Source: Limnomonas spitsbergensis
Lineage: Eukaryota; Chlorophyta; Chlorophyceae; Chlamydomonadales
Length of the DNA stretch: 64,000 nt
NCBI GenBank assembly: GCA_037349105.1
Contig: JAYJMM010000103.1
Coordinates: forward strand, 2,542,001 to 2,606,000
Direction of reading: 5' to 3'
Below, one piece after another: positions 34,801-45,352 of this stretch. Every line of letters starts with the position of its first letter. Position 1 is the first letter of the stretch. Below the pieces are notes generated by a model. That model was not told the origin of the DNA, searched no databases, and saw nothing but the letters and a program-made list of their open reading frames with translations. Position numbers and translations under genes: made by a program.

Positions 34801-36372
34801 CCGGAGCATGAGAGATAAGGTGACTCCAGCTGCCACCTCCCCAAATCGCTCATCCTTCACCATGTCTCTCACTCATTTTTCACACGTGGGATGTGAAACC
34901 CGTCGGGACCCCATGGACGCACCCAAGTACATACGCATTCCTTGCCCACACCAGTTTGGATTCTCATCCAACAAATGCTACTGGTCATGTGCAGGTCCAC
35001 GGTTAAAAGTTACCTTTCATTATACCGGTGTAGGTTCAGTGTGTTTGCATTCTCACCCATCTGCCACTGAGCAACCAGACCCTCTCATCACCTCACCCCG
35101 CCCTCTCATTCAGCTGTTACCGTAGATTTGATTTGCCTTCCCTCGGAAATGAAAAAAATATTCCTATCAATGCTGTCCTCAGGGCGAACTTTTGACCAAA
35201 CCTCTTATTTCTGCCTGAAATCTGGCATTGACAATGGATTACTAGTAATTGCGTGGATCCCTCAAAACCCAAAACATGAGGCTAATTATGAGGGAAGGCA
35301 AAGCAAATCTACGGTATACCTATGATGTCAAGCACAGCAGCGTCACATGCACGCATGCAGGGCAGCACTCCTCGCCCCGCTTTATGCACAAGCAAGCGGC
35401 TGCACCAGAAAATTATAGAAAGGCTGACTTCCTCAAGCCCACAGGAGCCAATGTATGCATGCATGCACGCACGCATGGAGGGCAGCACTCCTGGCCCGCT
35501 CCATGCACAAGCAAGCGGCTGCACCTGCACCGTAAAATAATAGGCGTGATGACCTTCTCATTTAGAAGCTTTGTCGTGCTATCTCAAGCCCCGCAGCGTC
35601 CAATGCATGCATGCAAGCATGGAGGGCAGCTCATTTAGCCCAATCCATGCACATGCATGCACATGCACCATAAAATAAAAGTCAGGCAGACCTTCTAATT
35701 TAGAAGATTTGTTGTGCCTTCTCAAGCTCCGCAACATGCAATGTATGCATGCATGCACGCATGGAGGGTAGCTATTCAAGCCCGATCCATGCACATTCAT
35801 GCGCCAGCACTTTTAAATAATAGGCATGGTGACCTTCTCATTCAGATTTTCTTTTCATTCCATCTCGAGCCCCGCAGCATCCAATGCATGTATGCACGCA
35901 TGAAGGGCAACTCTTCCTGCATGCACATGCTTGAGCCTTAACCGGGCAAGAACAGGCACCCTGAAGTTGTCATTCAGAAGTTATCATTCAGAAGTTGTCA
36001 TGCAAGCCCACCAATGGCCCATGCATGTATGCATGTGACTCCATGCATGTCAACATGCATGGAGGAAGCATTTATGGCCCGCTCCATGCGCATGAATGTG
36101 TCCGCACCATGAAATCCTGAGCGCCCAGCCTGTCCACCAGGAGCTCCTCTGTGAATATCTCCTCCGAACGCGCCTGCGCGGGCATGAATCGGGCGCGTTC
36201 AGAGACATGCAGGTGGCATCGTCGCCATCGTTTTTAATCTCCCCCGCTCTGCCCCGCCCGTGCCCCATGTCGTATCTGCCAAACTATGCCCTTGTCGCTG
36301 CTCAAACTGCCGTACCGATGCCTCGCAGCAAGCAAGCGCCAGAGCCGCCCATGCTATCAGACGCAGTAACAT
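19866..36372 (-). CDS. PIGT: GPI transamidase subunit PIG-T
   Basis: PIG-T is an ER-membrane subunit of the GPI transamidase, which attaches GPI anchors to proteins (family knowledge). Exons, minus strand: 36372-36316, 36173-36108, 34620-34492, 34056-34006, 33070-32723, 32054-31946, 31016-30897, 30079-29710, 29293-29050, 25281-25192, 24527-24379, 22025-21407, 21070-20945, 20650-20611, 20008-19866. Total 2661 nt, 886 aa; all phases close. Exon 1 is a signal peptide, [19 protein letters not shown]. Conserved family blocks: [70 protein letters not shown] (last membrane segment). It is much longer than the roughly 580-aa animal protein because of low-complexity inserts in exons 5, 8, 9 and 12; exon 12 carries a Gly/Ala/Ser tract of more than 150 residues. 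Introns after exons 9 and 11 use GC donors. A second hydrophobic stretch near the C-terminus ([20 protein letters not shown]) is extra. Confidence 0.93.
20690..20940. repeat. Telomere-like words and a copy of the PIGT exon 13 end
   Basis: In the intron after exon 13 (ends 20945), a diverged copy of that exon's 3' end follows at once: about 20936-20870 on the minus strand reads [20 protein letters not shown], against the true [15 protein letters not shown]. It then hits a stop. Further left are scattered ccctaaacc/ggtttaggg words. The gtttgt donor at 20944 keeps phase with exon 14, so the copy is judged intronic. Confidence 0.65.
22026..24378. other. PIGT intron 11: repeats only
   Basis: Large intron bounded by a GC donor (24378-24377) and an AG acceptor (22027-22026). 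It contains a family B dispersed element (about 22590-22775) and GGGTTTAGGG-like words. Between 23340 and 24330 there are about five decayed copies of the exon 11 end (ccaagtcgtagccttcggaa then ccttttggtgaatcc; the real edge reads gtccttgcctcagaaacgcc then ttggtgaaatcc). The three best copies are at about 24045, 24145 and 24255. Confidence 0.7.
24654..24701. repeat. Perfect 48-bp palindrome
   Basis: Two 24-nt arms with no spacer, centred on ctcgag (arms agctgcaattcggctacatc plus tctc and its exact complement). It lies in PIGT intron 10. The arm resembles the tagctgaattgtagctga motif of family B, so it may be two inverted element ends fused together. Confidence 0.95.
25400..25835. repeat. GGATCCAGGGTTTA tandem array
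   Basis: About 29 copies of a 14-15 bp unit (ggatccagggtttag/ggatccagggttaa) in PIGT intron 9. The unit fuses a GGATCC hexamer to a telomere-like GGGTTTA. A looser version (cacagggttcagaattcgca) precedes it from about 25290. Confidence 0.95.
26570..28805. repeat. 2.2-kb C-rich array in PIGT intron 9
   Basis: Nearly pure gctcccccctcccccgctcc repeat, with cccctgctc, ctcgccgctc and cctccgccgctc variants, organised into higher-order blocks of several hundred bp. On the sense (minus) strand of PIGT it is GGGGAGCGGGGGAGGGGGGA. Open frames of 770-810 codons on both strands are artefacts of the repeat, giving only [16 protein letters not shown] peptides. Confidence 0.96.
28806..29049 (-). repeat. 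Two extra copies of the PIGT exon 9 3' end
   Basis: Two about 110-bp units (starting aacctctgtgaccacctgcc at about 28811 and 28920), plus the junction itself at 29032, carry the exon 9 edge. The true edge reads GTTGAGCAG|gcaggtgttcac on the minus strand; the copies read GATGAGCAGGCAGgtggtcac. Each copy is followed by a pyrimidine-rich stretch (minus: GGGAGAGGGAGG). Confidence 0.85.
29593..29700 (-). repeat. Copy of the PIGT exon 8 3' end
   Basis: About 70 nt of the exon 8 end, with its CAG|gtgagg donor, are duplicated 110 bp downstream (29597-29670 versus 29704-29780; shared words gtgccccagggcc and gcatgcccagcgtgctcagc). Confidence 0.88.
30650..30830 (-). repeat. Two copies of the PIGT exon 7 3' end with donors
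   Basis: The exon 7 edge ([17 protein letters not shown] with donor TCAG|gtgagc at 30897) recurs at about 30774-30830 ([10 protein letters not shown], donor gtgagc) and about 30654-30720 ([17 protein letters not shown], donor gtaagc), at a period of about 120 bp. All three keep an intact GT donor in the same phase. Confidence 0.88.
31020..31600. repeat. gtgcaacagg-type array in PIGT intron 6
   Basis: About 22-bp tandem units (gtgcaacaggaaagggtgttgc and variants, including shorter aggtgcaacagggacagg units near 31500-31600). It lies between PIGT exons 6 and 7 and is separate from the exon-edge copies on its right. Confidence 0.92.
31640..31945 (-). repeat. Two copies of the PIGT exon 6 3' end with donors
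   Basis: The exon 6 end ([12 protein letters not shown], donor GCAC|gtgaga at 31946) is repeated at about 31798-31840 and 31654-31695, at a period of about 145 bp. The shared 40-nt core (tgctctgtacaggctgcctc then tgtcccccagcagctcc) is identical in all three. The left copy keeps the gtgaga donor; the middle copy has gcacatgaga, losing the GT. Confidence 0.9.
32280..32673. repeat. Two small arrays in PIGT intron 5
   Basis: About 32280-32480 is a degenerate series of tacgcaacacctgctcattg-like units. 32517-32673 is a clean array of eight 19-bp units (taagcaagatgaaggatac). Neither resembles the flanking exons clearly. Confidence 0.93.
33090..33960. repeat. PIGT intron 4: gggagg, CAG-type and CACCAG repeats
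   Basis: Holds a (ggga)n tract with an internal 30-bp duplication (33095-33182), three decayed copies of a gcatctgtgccccatcaagc segment with caacagcaa runs (about 33600-33830), and a pure (caccag)n microsatellite (about 33838-33955) close to the exon 4 donor at 34006. Confidence 0.9.
34100..34440 (-). repeat. Tandem copies of the PIGT exon 3 3' end
   Basis: Four copies, about 90 bp apart, of the exon 3 edge (true minus sequence CACATGACAAGTGGCAGATGG|gtgagg). The copies read catttgaccattggcagatg followed by gatgaa, so most have lost the GT donor. They share an extra cttcaaagttgggttt spacer. Two similar fragments sit upstream near 34970 and 35050. Confidence 0.8.
35330..36070 (-). repeat. About 130-bp units grown from the PIGT exon 2 end
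   Basis: Four or five imperfect units, each holding an alternating tgcatgcatgcacgcatgga tract and a segment matching the exon 2 donor region (minus: TTTATGGTGCATGTGCATGC versus the true TTTCATG|gtgcggacacattc). They fill most of PIGT intron 2. Confidence 0.75.
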
Positions 36373-36461
36373 CTGGACCTGTCTCCGGGCACGAGGCTCG
36401 CTCAGATTGACGTATGTCGTGATATACGATCTCTGTTTGCGATCGGCTCAGCAGACCCCAA

Positions 36462-36519
36462 CAGGGTCTGCAGAGGTAGCCAGGCTGGCAGGACCCAACA
36501 GGGGTCCTGCCAGCCTGGC
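36462..36519. other. Two adjacent hairpin-forming inverted repeats
   Basis: gcagaccc-caaca-gggtctgc (8-bp stem), then at 36479-36519 a perfect 18-bp stem (gccaggctggcaggaccc, loop aacag). Both stems share the acccaacaggg centre. They lie about 100 bp upstream of the PIGT start codon on the minus strand. Confidence 0.9.
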
Positions 36520-37362
36520 CTCCTCCAACCGACGGATTCGGTTAAGCCTGCTGGGGCTGACCTGCTTCTTCCACCATCAAGCACACCTGCTATAAAGAGA
36601 GGCCAGAGCTGGGGTATAGAGTCCTGGCCATCAACACAACCATGGTTGACAGGGTCAACTAGATCTCCTCATCTTTCTCTGCGTGACACGGGTGGTCTGG
36701 TACAGTACCTCTGATCCGCACGGCCTGCCTGTAGCGACCTGCGCACCTGTTGCAGGTTTAGTAATGTATTTATTTATGTTGTAAAGAACACCGCCTCGCT
36801 CTATACTGGCTGTGCCTCCTTAGGATGCGGTACATCACATGTACATCAGTATTCCATATCAGACCTAGTAGCTTTGGGAACGCTTCACTACCCTCTCTAC
36901 CGGTATCCCCCTGTCAAGATTGCCGCTTTTCATGTTCCTGCCCCTTTCACATATGAGGATTGCGGATGGCATGGTAGCTGGAATTGAGCTTTTAGTCAAT
37001 TAGCCATTCTCTACCAGCCCCACGCGGCCGAGTGTTCCTAAGGGCCCAGCGGGTATGCATTGTTCTAAATTGCCTGCCCTCGCCTAGTGAACTCTCAACG
37101 AAGGGTAACTGAAGTTACACCTCTGGACCCTGCTCGAAAGGGCTTTGCCATTTGGGCGTCCAACTTCCGAGAAGGGTGTTGGGTTGTCACACCATATGAC
37201 TGCACCGTGCGTTTGACTGAAACGAATGTTTGTCTTGCTTTCTTTTGCTTTGGTCACTCGTTCGCACGGGTCACCAATTCACCGCGACAGGGTGGTTGCG
37301 TCATATCCGCTGTAACAAACAGCATGCTTGAGCCCTACCTGTGAAGGAACCGGGAATGTCAG
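36520..37362. other. Intergenic, upstream of PIGT
   Basis: No exon recognised. Around 37010-37165 are two opposed fragments of dispersed family A (cacgcggccgag... and ...gttacacctctggaccctgc). A core promoter for PIGT must lie at or right of 36372, but no motif was identified. Confidence 0.4.
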
Positions 37363-38560
37363 CAGCAACGGGTGCAACAGCAGCAACAGCAGCAACAGCA
37401 GCAGCAGCAGCAATAGCAGAAACAGGAGCAGTAGCAGCAGCAGCAGCAACAGGAGCAGCAGCAGCAGCAGCAATAGCAGCAACAACAGCAATAGCAGCAA
37501 TAGCAGCAACAGCAGCAAAAGCAGCAACAGCAGCAACAGCAGCAACAGCAGCAACAGCAGCAACTGAAGCAATAGGAGCAACAGCAGCAATAGCAGCAAC
37601 GGCAGCAATAGCAGCAATAGCAGCAACAGCAGCAACTGAAGCAGCAGCAACAGCAGCAACAGCAGCAACAGCAGCAACAGCAGCAACAGCAATAGCAGCA
37701 ACAACAGCAATAGCAGCAATAGCAGCAACAGCAGCAACAGCAGCAAAAGCAGCAACAGCAGCAACTGAAGCAGCAGCAACAGCAGCAATAGCAGCAACAG
37801 CAGCAACAGCAGCAACTGCAGCCACAGCAGCAATAACAGCAACGGCGGCAATAGCAGCAACAGCAGCAACTGAAGCAGCAGCAACAGCAGCAATAGCAGC
37901 AACAGCAGCAACTGAAGCAACTGCAGCAACAGCAGCAATAACAGCAACGGCAGCAATAGCAGCAACAGCAGCAATAGCATCAATAGCAGCAACAGAAGCA
38001 ACAGAAGCAACAGCAGCAATAGCAGCAACAGCAGCAACTGAAGCAGCAGCAACAGCAGCAATAGCGGCAACAACAGCAACAGCAACAACTGCAGCAACAG
38101 CAGCAATAACAGCAACGGCAGCAATAGCAGCAACAGCAGCAATAGCATCAATAGCAGCAACAGAAGCAACAGAAGCAACAGCAGCAATAGCAGCAACAGC
38201 AGCAATAGCAGCAACGGCAGGAATAGCAGCAATAGCAGCAACAGCAGCAACAGCAGCAAAAGCAGCAATAGCAGCATCAGCAGCAATAGCAGCAATAGCA
38301 GCAATAGCAGCAACAGCAGCAACAGCAGCAATAGCAGCAAGAGCAGCAAGAGCAGCAAGAGCAGCAAGAGCAGCAATAGCAGCAACAGCAGCAATTAAAG
38401 CAACAGCAGGAAAAGCAGCAATAGCAGCAACAGCAGCAAGAGCACCAACAACAGCAACAGCAGCAGCAACTGAAGCGATAGGAGCAGCAGCAGCAACCGC
38501 ATCAGCAGCAGCATCCGAAGGTGTATGGACAGGGGCTATGAGAGCAGCAAACAATGGAGC
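37363..38560. repeat. 1.2-kb AGC/AAC trinucleotide-type repeat
   Basis: Irregular (cagcaa/cagcag/cagcaat) repeat with occasional interruptions (actgaag, aacggc). It stays open over 370-417 codons in three frames (Ala/Thr, Ala/Val/Ile and poly-Leu), none of which shows protein-like composition or a start context, so it is called non-coding. A block of about 180 bp inside it (37880-38060 versus 38060-38240) is duplicated. Confidence 0.93.
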
Positions 38561-38829
38561 TTAGCATGCGCGCCAAGGAGAGGAAAGAGTTCCCATTGCG
38601 GCCCTGCACTGAAACTTTATGCGCAGCAGAATATGCAGCATACAGTAGTCTGTAAGCCTGGGTACTCATGCAGGCTCAGTTATTTGTAGCGCACGTCATC
38701 AACACTTGTTATACGAAAGTCCGAAGGAAAAGGCTTTCCTGTATTGTTTTCTAAAAGTAGGAGTGACACCTAGGCCACAGTACCGGGGCAGGCTTAGGTG
38801 GGATGCCTTGGCTTTTGTGGAAGACGTGG

Positions 38830-39050
38830 TAGATATCGTTGAGACGTAGACGTATTTCAGAGGCTGGCACTCCCTTTTTTTCTCTTTTCCAGACTTTTGT
38901 CTGTCCCTTCCCTTAATTTCCCTTTTCTCCTCATTCCCTCCCTGTCCCCTGGTGTTTTGTTTCCTTCTGTCCTCCCAACCCTTAACTTAGGCGCCCACGC
39001 GGCCGAGCCGTTTTTGAGCAGGGCCTATGGGTGTAACGTCATTGACCCAG
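38830..39050 (+). mobile_element. Dispersed repeat family A, full-length-looking copy
   Basis: Begins gagacgtagacgtatttcag, passes through a T/C-rich body and ends gcgcccacgcggccgagccg then tttttgagcagggcctatgg and gtgtaacgtcattgac. A second copy with the same order is at 57000-57225. Shorter or reversed fragments are at about 19461, 19706, 37015, 37115, 40603, 55946 (reverse), 57785, 57945, 58385 and 58465. It is non-coding; class unknown (SINE- or MITE-like). Confidence 0.7.
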
Positions 39051-39180
39051 GCCACAGGCCAGGAGAGTGCAGATAATTACGCTACTTGGGCCACCAAACG
39101 TAGGCCGGTCAAGGTTTGGCCCCTAACAGCCCAGTGGAGGCTAGCAAACGGCCTGCCCATGGCGATCTGGTACGTGCTAA

Positions 39181-39281
39181 CTTAGCACTGGTTCGACTTG
39201 TCAGTGGCAGGGTTACTCGTGTCAATGTGATGTCATTACCTCGTTTCACAATGACCCTGTCAAGTCAAACCAGTGCTTAAG
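39181..39281. mobile_element. Short MITE-like inverted-repeat element
   Basis: About 100 bp with imperfect terminal inverted repeats (cttagcactggttcgacttg ... caagtcaaaccagtgcttaa, plus a matching gcagggt/accctgt pair). It lies in the PIGT-PF16 intergenic region and has no coding capacity. Confidence 0.6.
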
Positions 39282-41147
39282 TGTGGATGACAGTGTTGAG
39301 TGCAAGATGAGCCAATGATAGATTTGTAATGAGGTTTGGTCTTTGCCAAGAGAGGGTCGCTGTCTGACTGGTCTGCCAAGGAACTAAGATGCGGCTGCAC
39401 CTCATGTACAGCGTTCACTCATGAGTGCATGCGGAGGCGGCCTAGCGGCTGATGCCAGCTGACTTTAATCTCAAGGTAACCACCAGTACCCCAAATGATT
39501 CCTTCATATATTTTTCGTCCCTCGGCTTTGAGGCCACCTCAAGTGTGCCGCCCCTTGGCCGCAAAAACTGGCTGAGGATTGAATTGACATGCGGCCAGCG
39601 ACCGAAGTAGTATTGCAGTCCATGAATGAGGCCTCCCACAAACCCTTCACTCTTGTTGTCTGCCTGACCTTTAGTCCTCTGTCCCTCCTTTGTCAAATCC
39701 CTGACTGGGTGGCCATCTTCCTGCCTGGAGGTGTAACATCATTGACTCCTGGCTTGATCGGCTACCTTCTTGAGTTATTGCCTACTTTTATGTAAGTGAC
39801 TACCCGGTCGCCACTGCCACTGCTTATTTACCATCTGTGATGTGTCGTCCAGTCCAGCCCTGTAGGCCGGGACGTGTCAGAGAATAATGCGTACTTCAGA
39901 GGCAGCAAGCATAAGCTCTCGGTAACGCTGATCACCAGCTGTCGGTGCAAACTAGAAATCGAGGTGCAGTGCCGAAATAGTTGTTGGCGTGATCACAACC
40001 CAATAATGGTCACTGCTCATAGCTCTTTGTTACATCTTTTCAACGGGGCACCAAGCAATCAACAGGGGATTTCTCACGCATACACAATGGTCTACTCAGC
40101 CTAAACCCTAAACACAGTTATTCACTGCCAATGACAAGAGAGGGACAAAAGGAACCCTTAAAATACATCTCAACCCCGCCAATTTTTTCAACGTATGACA
40201 AGGGATATAGAGCCGATCGACAGCTGGAAAGGCGCCCACGCATGCTCTGACTGATGTAGCCCTCAGGTTGCAATAGCAAGCACAAGTTAAACTCGAGCCT
40301 CAAGAGTAGGATGGACGGTCAATAATTAAGAGATATGACAAACGGATCAAGAATGCTGAGCAATAAGTAGTTAGCATGCCCTGCCAGGCTAGGTTCATCA
40401 GTTGGGCAATCTCCCCTGGGAGCTAAGCTGGCAGTTAGAGGGGCAAGAGAAAAGAGAGACAATAGAGATGGACACCAGTAAAAACATCCTGAACCCTAAC
40501 GCTGTTCACGGGAGCTAGACTCCAGGGCAGAATGGCATCCGACACTCCCTCCAACGCCATTCTGCCCTGAATCACACAGAGACGGTCTACTGCTGCACGC
40601 CATAACCTTTTGAGCAGGGCCCAGAGATGTAACGTCACACAGTACTTGCCTACTGCTGCAACTACTTCCGGCCAACAAGATCGCACCGCTCATTGCCGCA
40701 AACGCGACGGGTGGGCCATAAGTAATAATGCTAAACCGCCCTAATAAACTCTCTCAAAGGCGGTTTGCGTGCACGGCACCCGTGCTGGCCAGCATCTTTC
40801 TGAGAGAAGTGGCTCTGGACCTGGGGACATGACTTCAGGGGGGGCACTACTGCGCCACGCTGGGGTCTGAAGGTTGCCGGGGAAAGACAGACTCAGATCA
40901 AGGCAGCTGGAAAATATAAATGAAAGATGGACACAGTCCTGATCCCAGGGTGTGTGTGGTGGGGGCGCTACTGCCTGTTCCAAAATGCCTAAAAGGATGT
41001 AATAAATTTGGTAGGACGACACTCCTAATCTAGGAGGGGGGGGCCGGCAATGTGGCTGATCCTTCCAAACAAATACGCCAATGAAGAGGCTTTGCGACAC
41101 ATCTTTGCGACGCAAATGAGGCCAGGGGGTCTGAGCCACCGTTCCGC
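39282..41147. other. Intergenic, downstream of PF16
   Basis: No recognised gene. An 84-codon minus-strand ORF (39696-39442) has no recognisable motif and could be a repeat remnant. A family A fragment lies at about 40603-40640. No minus-strand TGTAA signal was found close to the PF16 stop. Confidence 0.4.
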
Positions 41148-44100
41148 TCAGAATACCGCCTGCTGCGCGACCGACCCCGCGTCCATCCTGTTCATCAGCG
41201 TCTTAGAGTACGACGGGCTGTAGTACTTGACAATCTCCTCAGGGTAGCAGCCATTGATGGCCTCGACGGCCTCGAGCAGCTTGCTGCCGGGCTCGACTCC
41301 TAGCTGCTGAACGGCGGCCAGCCCGCCAGAGTGCAAAAACTGCGCACGCCCGCTCGGGTCGTTCGCCAGCACCTTGCCGGCCTGCTCCAGGACCATGCGC
41401 ATGACGGCCTCGGGCAGCGGGCGCTGCACAAGGGCGTCGATGGTCGGTAGGTGCGTAAGCTTGCTCAGCACGCTCTTGAGCGCACGGCGGCATTTGGTCT
41501 TCAGGTCATCGGAAGAAGCGGCATCGCTCTCCAGGTTCACGAGCGTGGCGAGAATGCCGGTGTCGGCGAGCGCCTGCGGGTAGGAAGGGTAAGTTGAGTG
41601 CACGAGCGAGGAAGGGGGGAGGGCCGATCGTGGGCTGCGTGCCTTGCATCTAGGATCAGGGGTGAAGTGGTTGCGGGCGTGCTTTTGGTGTAGGATCTAG
41701 GGTTTAGTGGTGAAGAGTCTAATGGTTGTGGGTGTGCTTTTGATCTAGGATCTGGTGGTGAAGGGCTAGTGGTTGTGGGTGACATAATGGCAGACCACTT
41801 CATTCCCTCTGTCCACTAATTGTTTTAATCATGCAGCAATCATACCGCAGGAAGGTTCACGCTTAGATGCAGCAGCAGAGCAACAAACACGTGGCCCGTC
41901 CGGGCATGCCCTTGTTAATGGTTTAGGGGTAAGGTTAAAGGGTAGGGTTTAGGGTCCCAGCACACACCTTAGCGTGTTCGGGTGAGTGCCTGCCAATCTG
42001 CCCCAGGGTCCAAGCAGTGGCGCTCCTCAGGTAGTCTTCATTCTCATCCTTCATAGCCTGCGCGCAACCAATACACAAAGCCCAGTTAGTAGCTGTGGCA
42101 TTGGGGCATGCCTCGTCTCTTTGGGCTAATTCGCGGTGGAGGTGGGCATTTTGCTGGCAGGCGTGTGGCTACACCTAGACACGGTCCAGGGAGGTCAGGG
42201 TTTGGGTGGAATAGAGGGATAATAGGGGTGGCCAGAGGTTGAATAGGTGGGGCAGGGAGGTTAGGTTGAAGGGCTAAATAGGGGTTTATAAAAGGGGGGT
42301 AAAGTAAGGCCGAAGCTGTTCACCATCACTGTTGGAGGAAGGGCAAAAAGGCTAATTCCTTCGGGCAGCCCGCCGCTCCAACAGATTTCCCCCCCAAAAC
42401 GTCATTAGATCCCCCCCAACTCAAACTGTCTCAGGGCAGTGGCTGCCAGCAGCAGGCTCTAGTACCAGCCTGGTGGTGACCGTAGGGTTTAGGGTTGACG
42501 GTTAAGGGCACAGGCAGAGATTTTTTTGTTCCTGATGAAGTGATGAGTTGACCAGGTTTCTTGTTCCGTTTGAGGGTTGACAGGGTTCAAAATCTTCCAA
42601 AACCTAAGAAAGCCCCTCCACGTCTGGCCAGCACAAGCTCATACCCCCTCACCTGCGCCAGCGGCGGCAGCGCCATCTCGCCGATGACCGCCAGCGCCAG
42701 CGGCTCGTTGAACGCCGCGATGTAGCCGATGGCCATGATGGCGGGCAGGCGCGCGCTACCGCTGCTCTCCGAGATGTACTCTACTAGCGATGCGACGCCA
42801 CCGTTGCCGACCACCAGCTGCGCCAGCTCCGCAGAGTGCTTGACGATCTCGCGAATAAGCGTGGCGGCGAGCTTCTGCGGGGGAGCGGGGTGGAGGTGGT
42901 CAGGAAGACACATTCAAAAAGGGGGGACGGGGGAGGGGAGGGGTAGAGTGAGGGGTAGAGAGAGGGTGAGAGAGAGATGAGCTCCACAATTCATCATGCC
43001 TACATAACTGTGATTCCCCCAGTGCTGCAGTGCTTTTGTGCACCTGCACCCCTGCCGCTCTGCCCCTGCTACAGACTTGTCTCGTCCTCTCTCTCACCTT
43101 GACGCCCTCGTCGGGGAACTTGAGGCATGTGTAGACCTTGGAAAAGACGTCAACTGCGACGACAGCCTCGGCCAGGTCCATGCTGTGCTTTGCGATCTGG
43201 CTGAGCGAGCAGCAGACTTGGCGCTTAAGCTTCGGGTCGGGGCTGGTGACCAGCTCAACCAGCACCGCCACCGCGCCGGCGTCCACGACGGCCTGCGCGA
43301 GCGCGGGCGAGTGCTTTGCAACGTCGCTGAGCGCCGAGGCGGCGATGCGCTTGAGGCTGGCTTCCGGCTCCTGCACACACAGCACCAAATGCGGCACCGC
43401 GCCAGCATCCAGCACCTGATGCGCCAGCTCACAGCTGTGCCCGGCGATGTAACCGAGCGTCCACGCTGCAGCCTCCTTGACGGCGGGGTCGAAGTCCTCG
43501 ACGCAGGCGACCAGCGCGGCGAGGCAGCCGCTGTCCACGGCGGCCTGGGCGAGCTCGGGAGAGTGCTTGGCGACTGAGCGGAGACAGAACGCGGCGGCCT
43601 GCTTGTAAAAGGGGTCCTGGGAGTTGAGCGAGAAGACCTGGCGGGCAGAGCAGGGGACAGGGATTGGGGTCAGCCAGGGGGCTGCGTCGCATGTAGCAGT
43701 GGCAAGGGTGGAAAGGGGCCACCAGGGTTGCGTGCACTGCATGACTGATGCGCAGCGAATGTCTGACGCAATTTTCCACCCAACACCTGTGCAAGACCCC
43801 CGAAACAGGGATGGCCAACTTTGGTGACCTGTCCCTGATGCCCTGGACGCTAACATGACAGCCTCCTGCTGCACCACTGCCCTGCCATGAGCATCGCAGA
43901 TATTGGACTGATTTGAGTCATCTCAAGAGGGCGCTCTGCAGCGCTCCTATACTGCATCACACTCTGCCCATTCCCTGGTCACACCCTGATCTTGCACTGA
44001 CAAAGTCTCAGGCGAGTTTAAACTGTTCCTGGCACTCCTTGCACACAAGGCCCGGCGCAACGCAATTGCTCATCATCATTCGCACCTCGAGCACTAGCTA

Positions 44101-45352
44101 GCTCCCTAGCAAGCAATAATACGCTAAAAATCGTGGTTTCTGAGGACTTCCGGTACCCTAGCATCGCTCATGCATACTGTGCTTCCTGCCAGGATTCGGA
44201 CTGACATCAATTCAACGTGATGCATTGAAAGGCGTTAACACGCACCAGCAGCGGCAAGATCTGGTTTTGAACCACTGCCTCGGCCAGTTCAGCGCTGTAG
44301 CCTGCTAGACGGCCCAGTGCCAGGGCTGCGGATTGTTGGACGCTACGATCAGGCAGGGCAAGAAGCGAGGGATCTTGTTAGTCACGATCTGTTGTCAAAA
44401 GGTGGGTCGCTATTTGAGCTACGCGACCTAGCAAGTTGTGGAGGAGAGGGTGTTCTCGCCAAGCCGAAGCAAATGGAATGAAAGCAAACATATAGAAGTC
44501 AGCATCGATCAGTTTAAAATTGGCAGTGGCGCAAGCACGGCGCAAATGTGACGGAATGACAGGTGTTAAGATCAGGCACAAAAGAGATGGGCAGATACAG
44601 GGGTGACGCCTGCAAGAGTCAGTGCAGGTCAGCACTGACTCCTTCAGGCGTCGTTATTGCAGCATCGCTATCGAAATGACGAGGGGTTGTGCCTCCGCCA
44701 TCTAGATGGCATGAATGGCTGTACCCTGTCATGCTTGCATGCATGGCTAGCCTGCGGAGCTGATTTGTCTGCAGAGATCAGGGCTGGGTTGGCTGCGCGA
44801 CCCGCCCAACCACGTCTGTATGCGGTCGGTATGTCCTAGTCGCCACGCTGCAAAGTGCACCGTCAATCATGTAGCAAGCGTGCGCATTATTTAGACTGCT
44901 CGTTGGTTCCCATCCTGCTGACGAACTTCTAGTACGCACACACGCCTTCCGGCTCCATGCCCGGCCAAAGGGAACCTAACAACGCTACGCCAATTCGGAC
45001 TGGCATCAAAACCACGACACGAGGCCTACCTTGGAATCAGGTCGAGCAGCATCGGTCTCAGCAGCGCCATCGAACCTGCCTCTAGCAGCGCATCGACGTT
45101 CTGCACGTGAGGCACATCAGTGGCGGGCGTCAGCGGGTCTGGATGCCATTATGTCAAAGGGTGTGATGGCCTGAAGAATCCGACCACATCAACAGCAGTA
45201 GAGCAGAGCAGAGTGAGAAAAAAAGTCAGCACATGTGGCTGCCCCACATATCGCACCTCAGGGCTCTTTGTCATCTCGGCTACGGCGTTCACGAACGCGA
45301 TGCGGTCATTCTGGTAGCGCTCGAATGTCCGGATGACAGTGCTTGATGCCAT
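41148..45352 (-). CDS. PF16: PF16/SPAG6 armadillo protein, axonemal central pair
   Basis: PF16 (SPAG6 in animals) is an armadillo-repeat protein of the C1 microtubule of the ciliary central apparatus, needed for its stability and for flagellar motility (family knowledge). Exons, minus strand: 45352-45257, 45100-45030, 44342-44246, 43637-43098, 42874-42653, 42057-41968, 41573-41148; total 1542 nt, 513 aa, like animal SPAG6 (about 510) and somewhat shorter than the Chlamydomonas protein. All junctions are GT-AG; phase is 0 except after exon 2 (phase 2). N-terminus MASSTVIRTFERYQNDRIAF matches the family. Exons 3-6 carry successive armadillo repeats (QQSAALALGRLAGY, AAAFCLRSVAKHSPELAQ, AAWTLGYIAGHSCELA, LIREIVKHSAELAQ, ATAWTLGQIGRHSPEHA). 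The C-terminal YPEEIVKYYSPSYS is diagnostic. Introns are short and almost free of arrays, unlike the neighbours. Confidence 0.97.

Noticed and set aside
36174..36268. PIGT start at an internal ATG (36185)
   Set aside because: It would lack a signal peptide. An upstream exon (36372-36316) gives a good signal sequence and a phase-0 GT donor, so 36185 is treated as intronic.
37279..38564. 407-417 codon Ala-rich and 371-codon poly-Leu frames
   Set aside because: Pure trinucleotide-type repeat open in three frames; no flanking conserved domain.
39442..39696. 84-codon minus-strand ORF with basic/hydrophobic composition
   Set aside because: No recognisable motif, no splice-compatible neighbours, and repeat-rich surroundings; not enough to call a gene.
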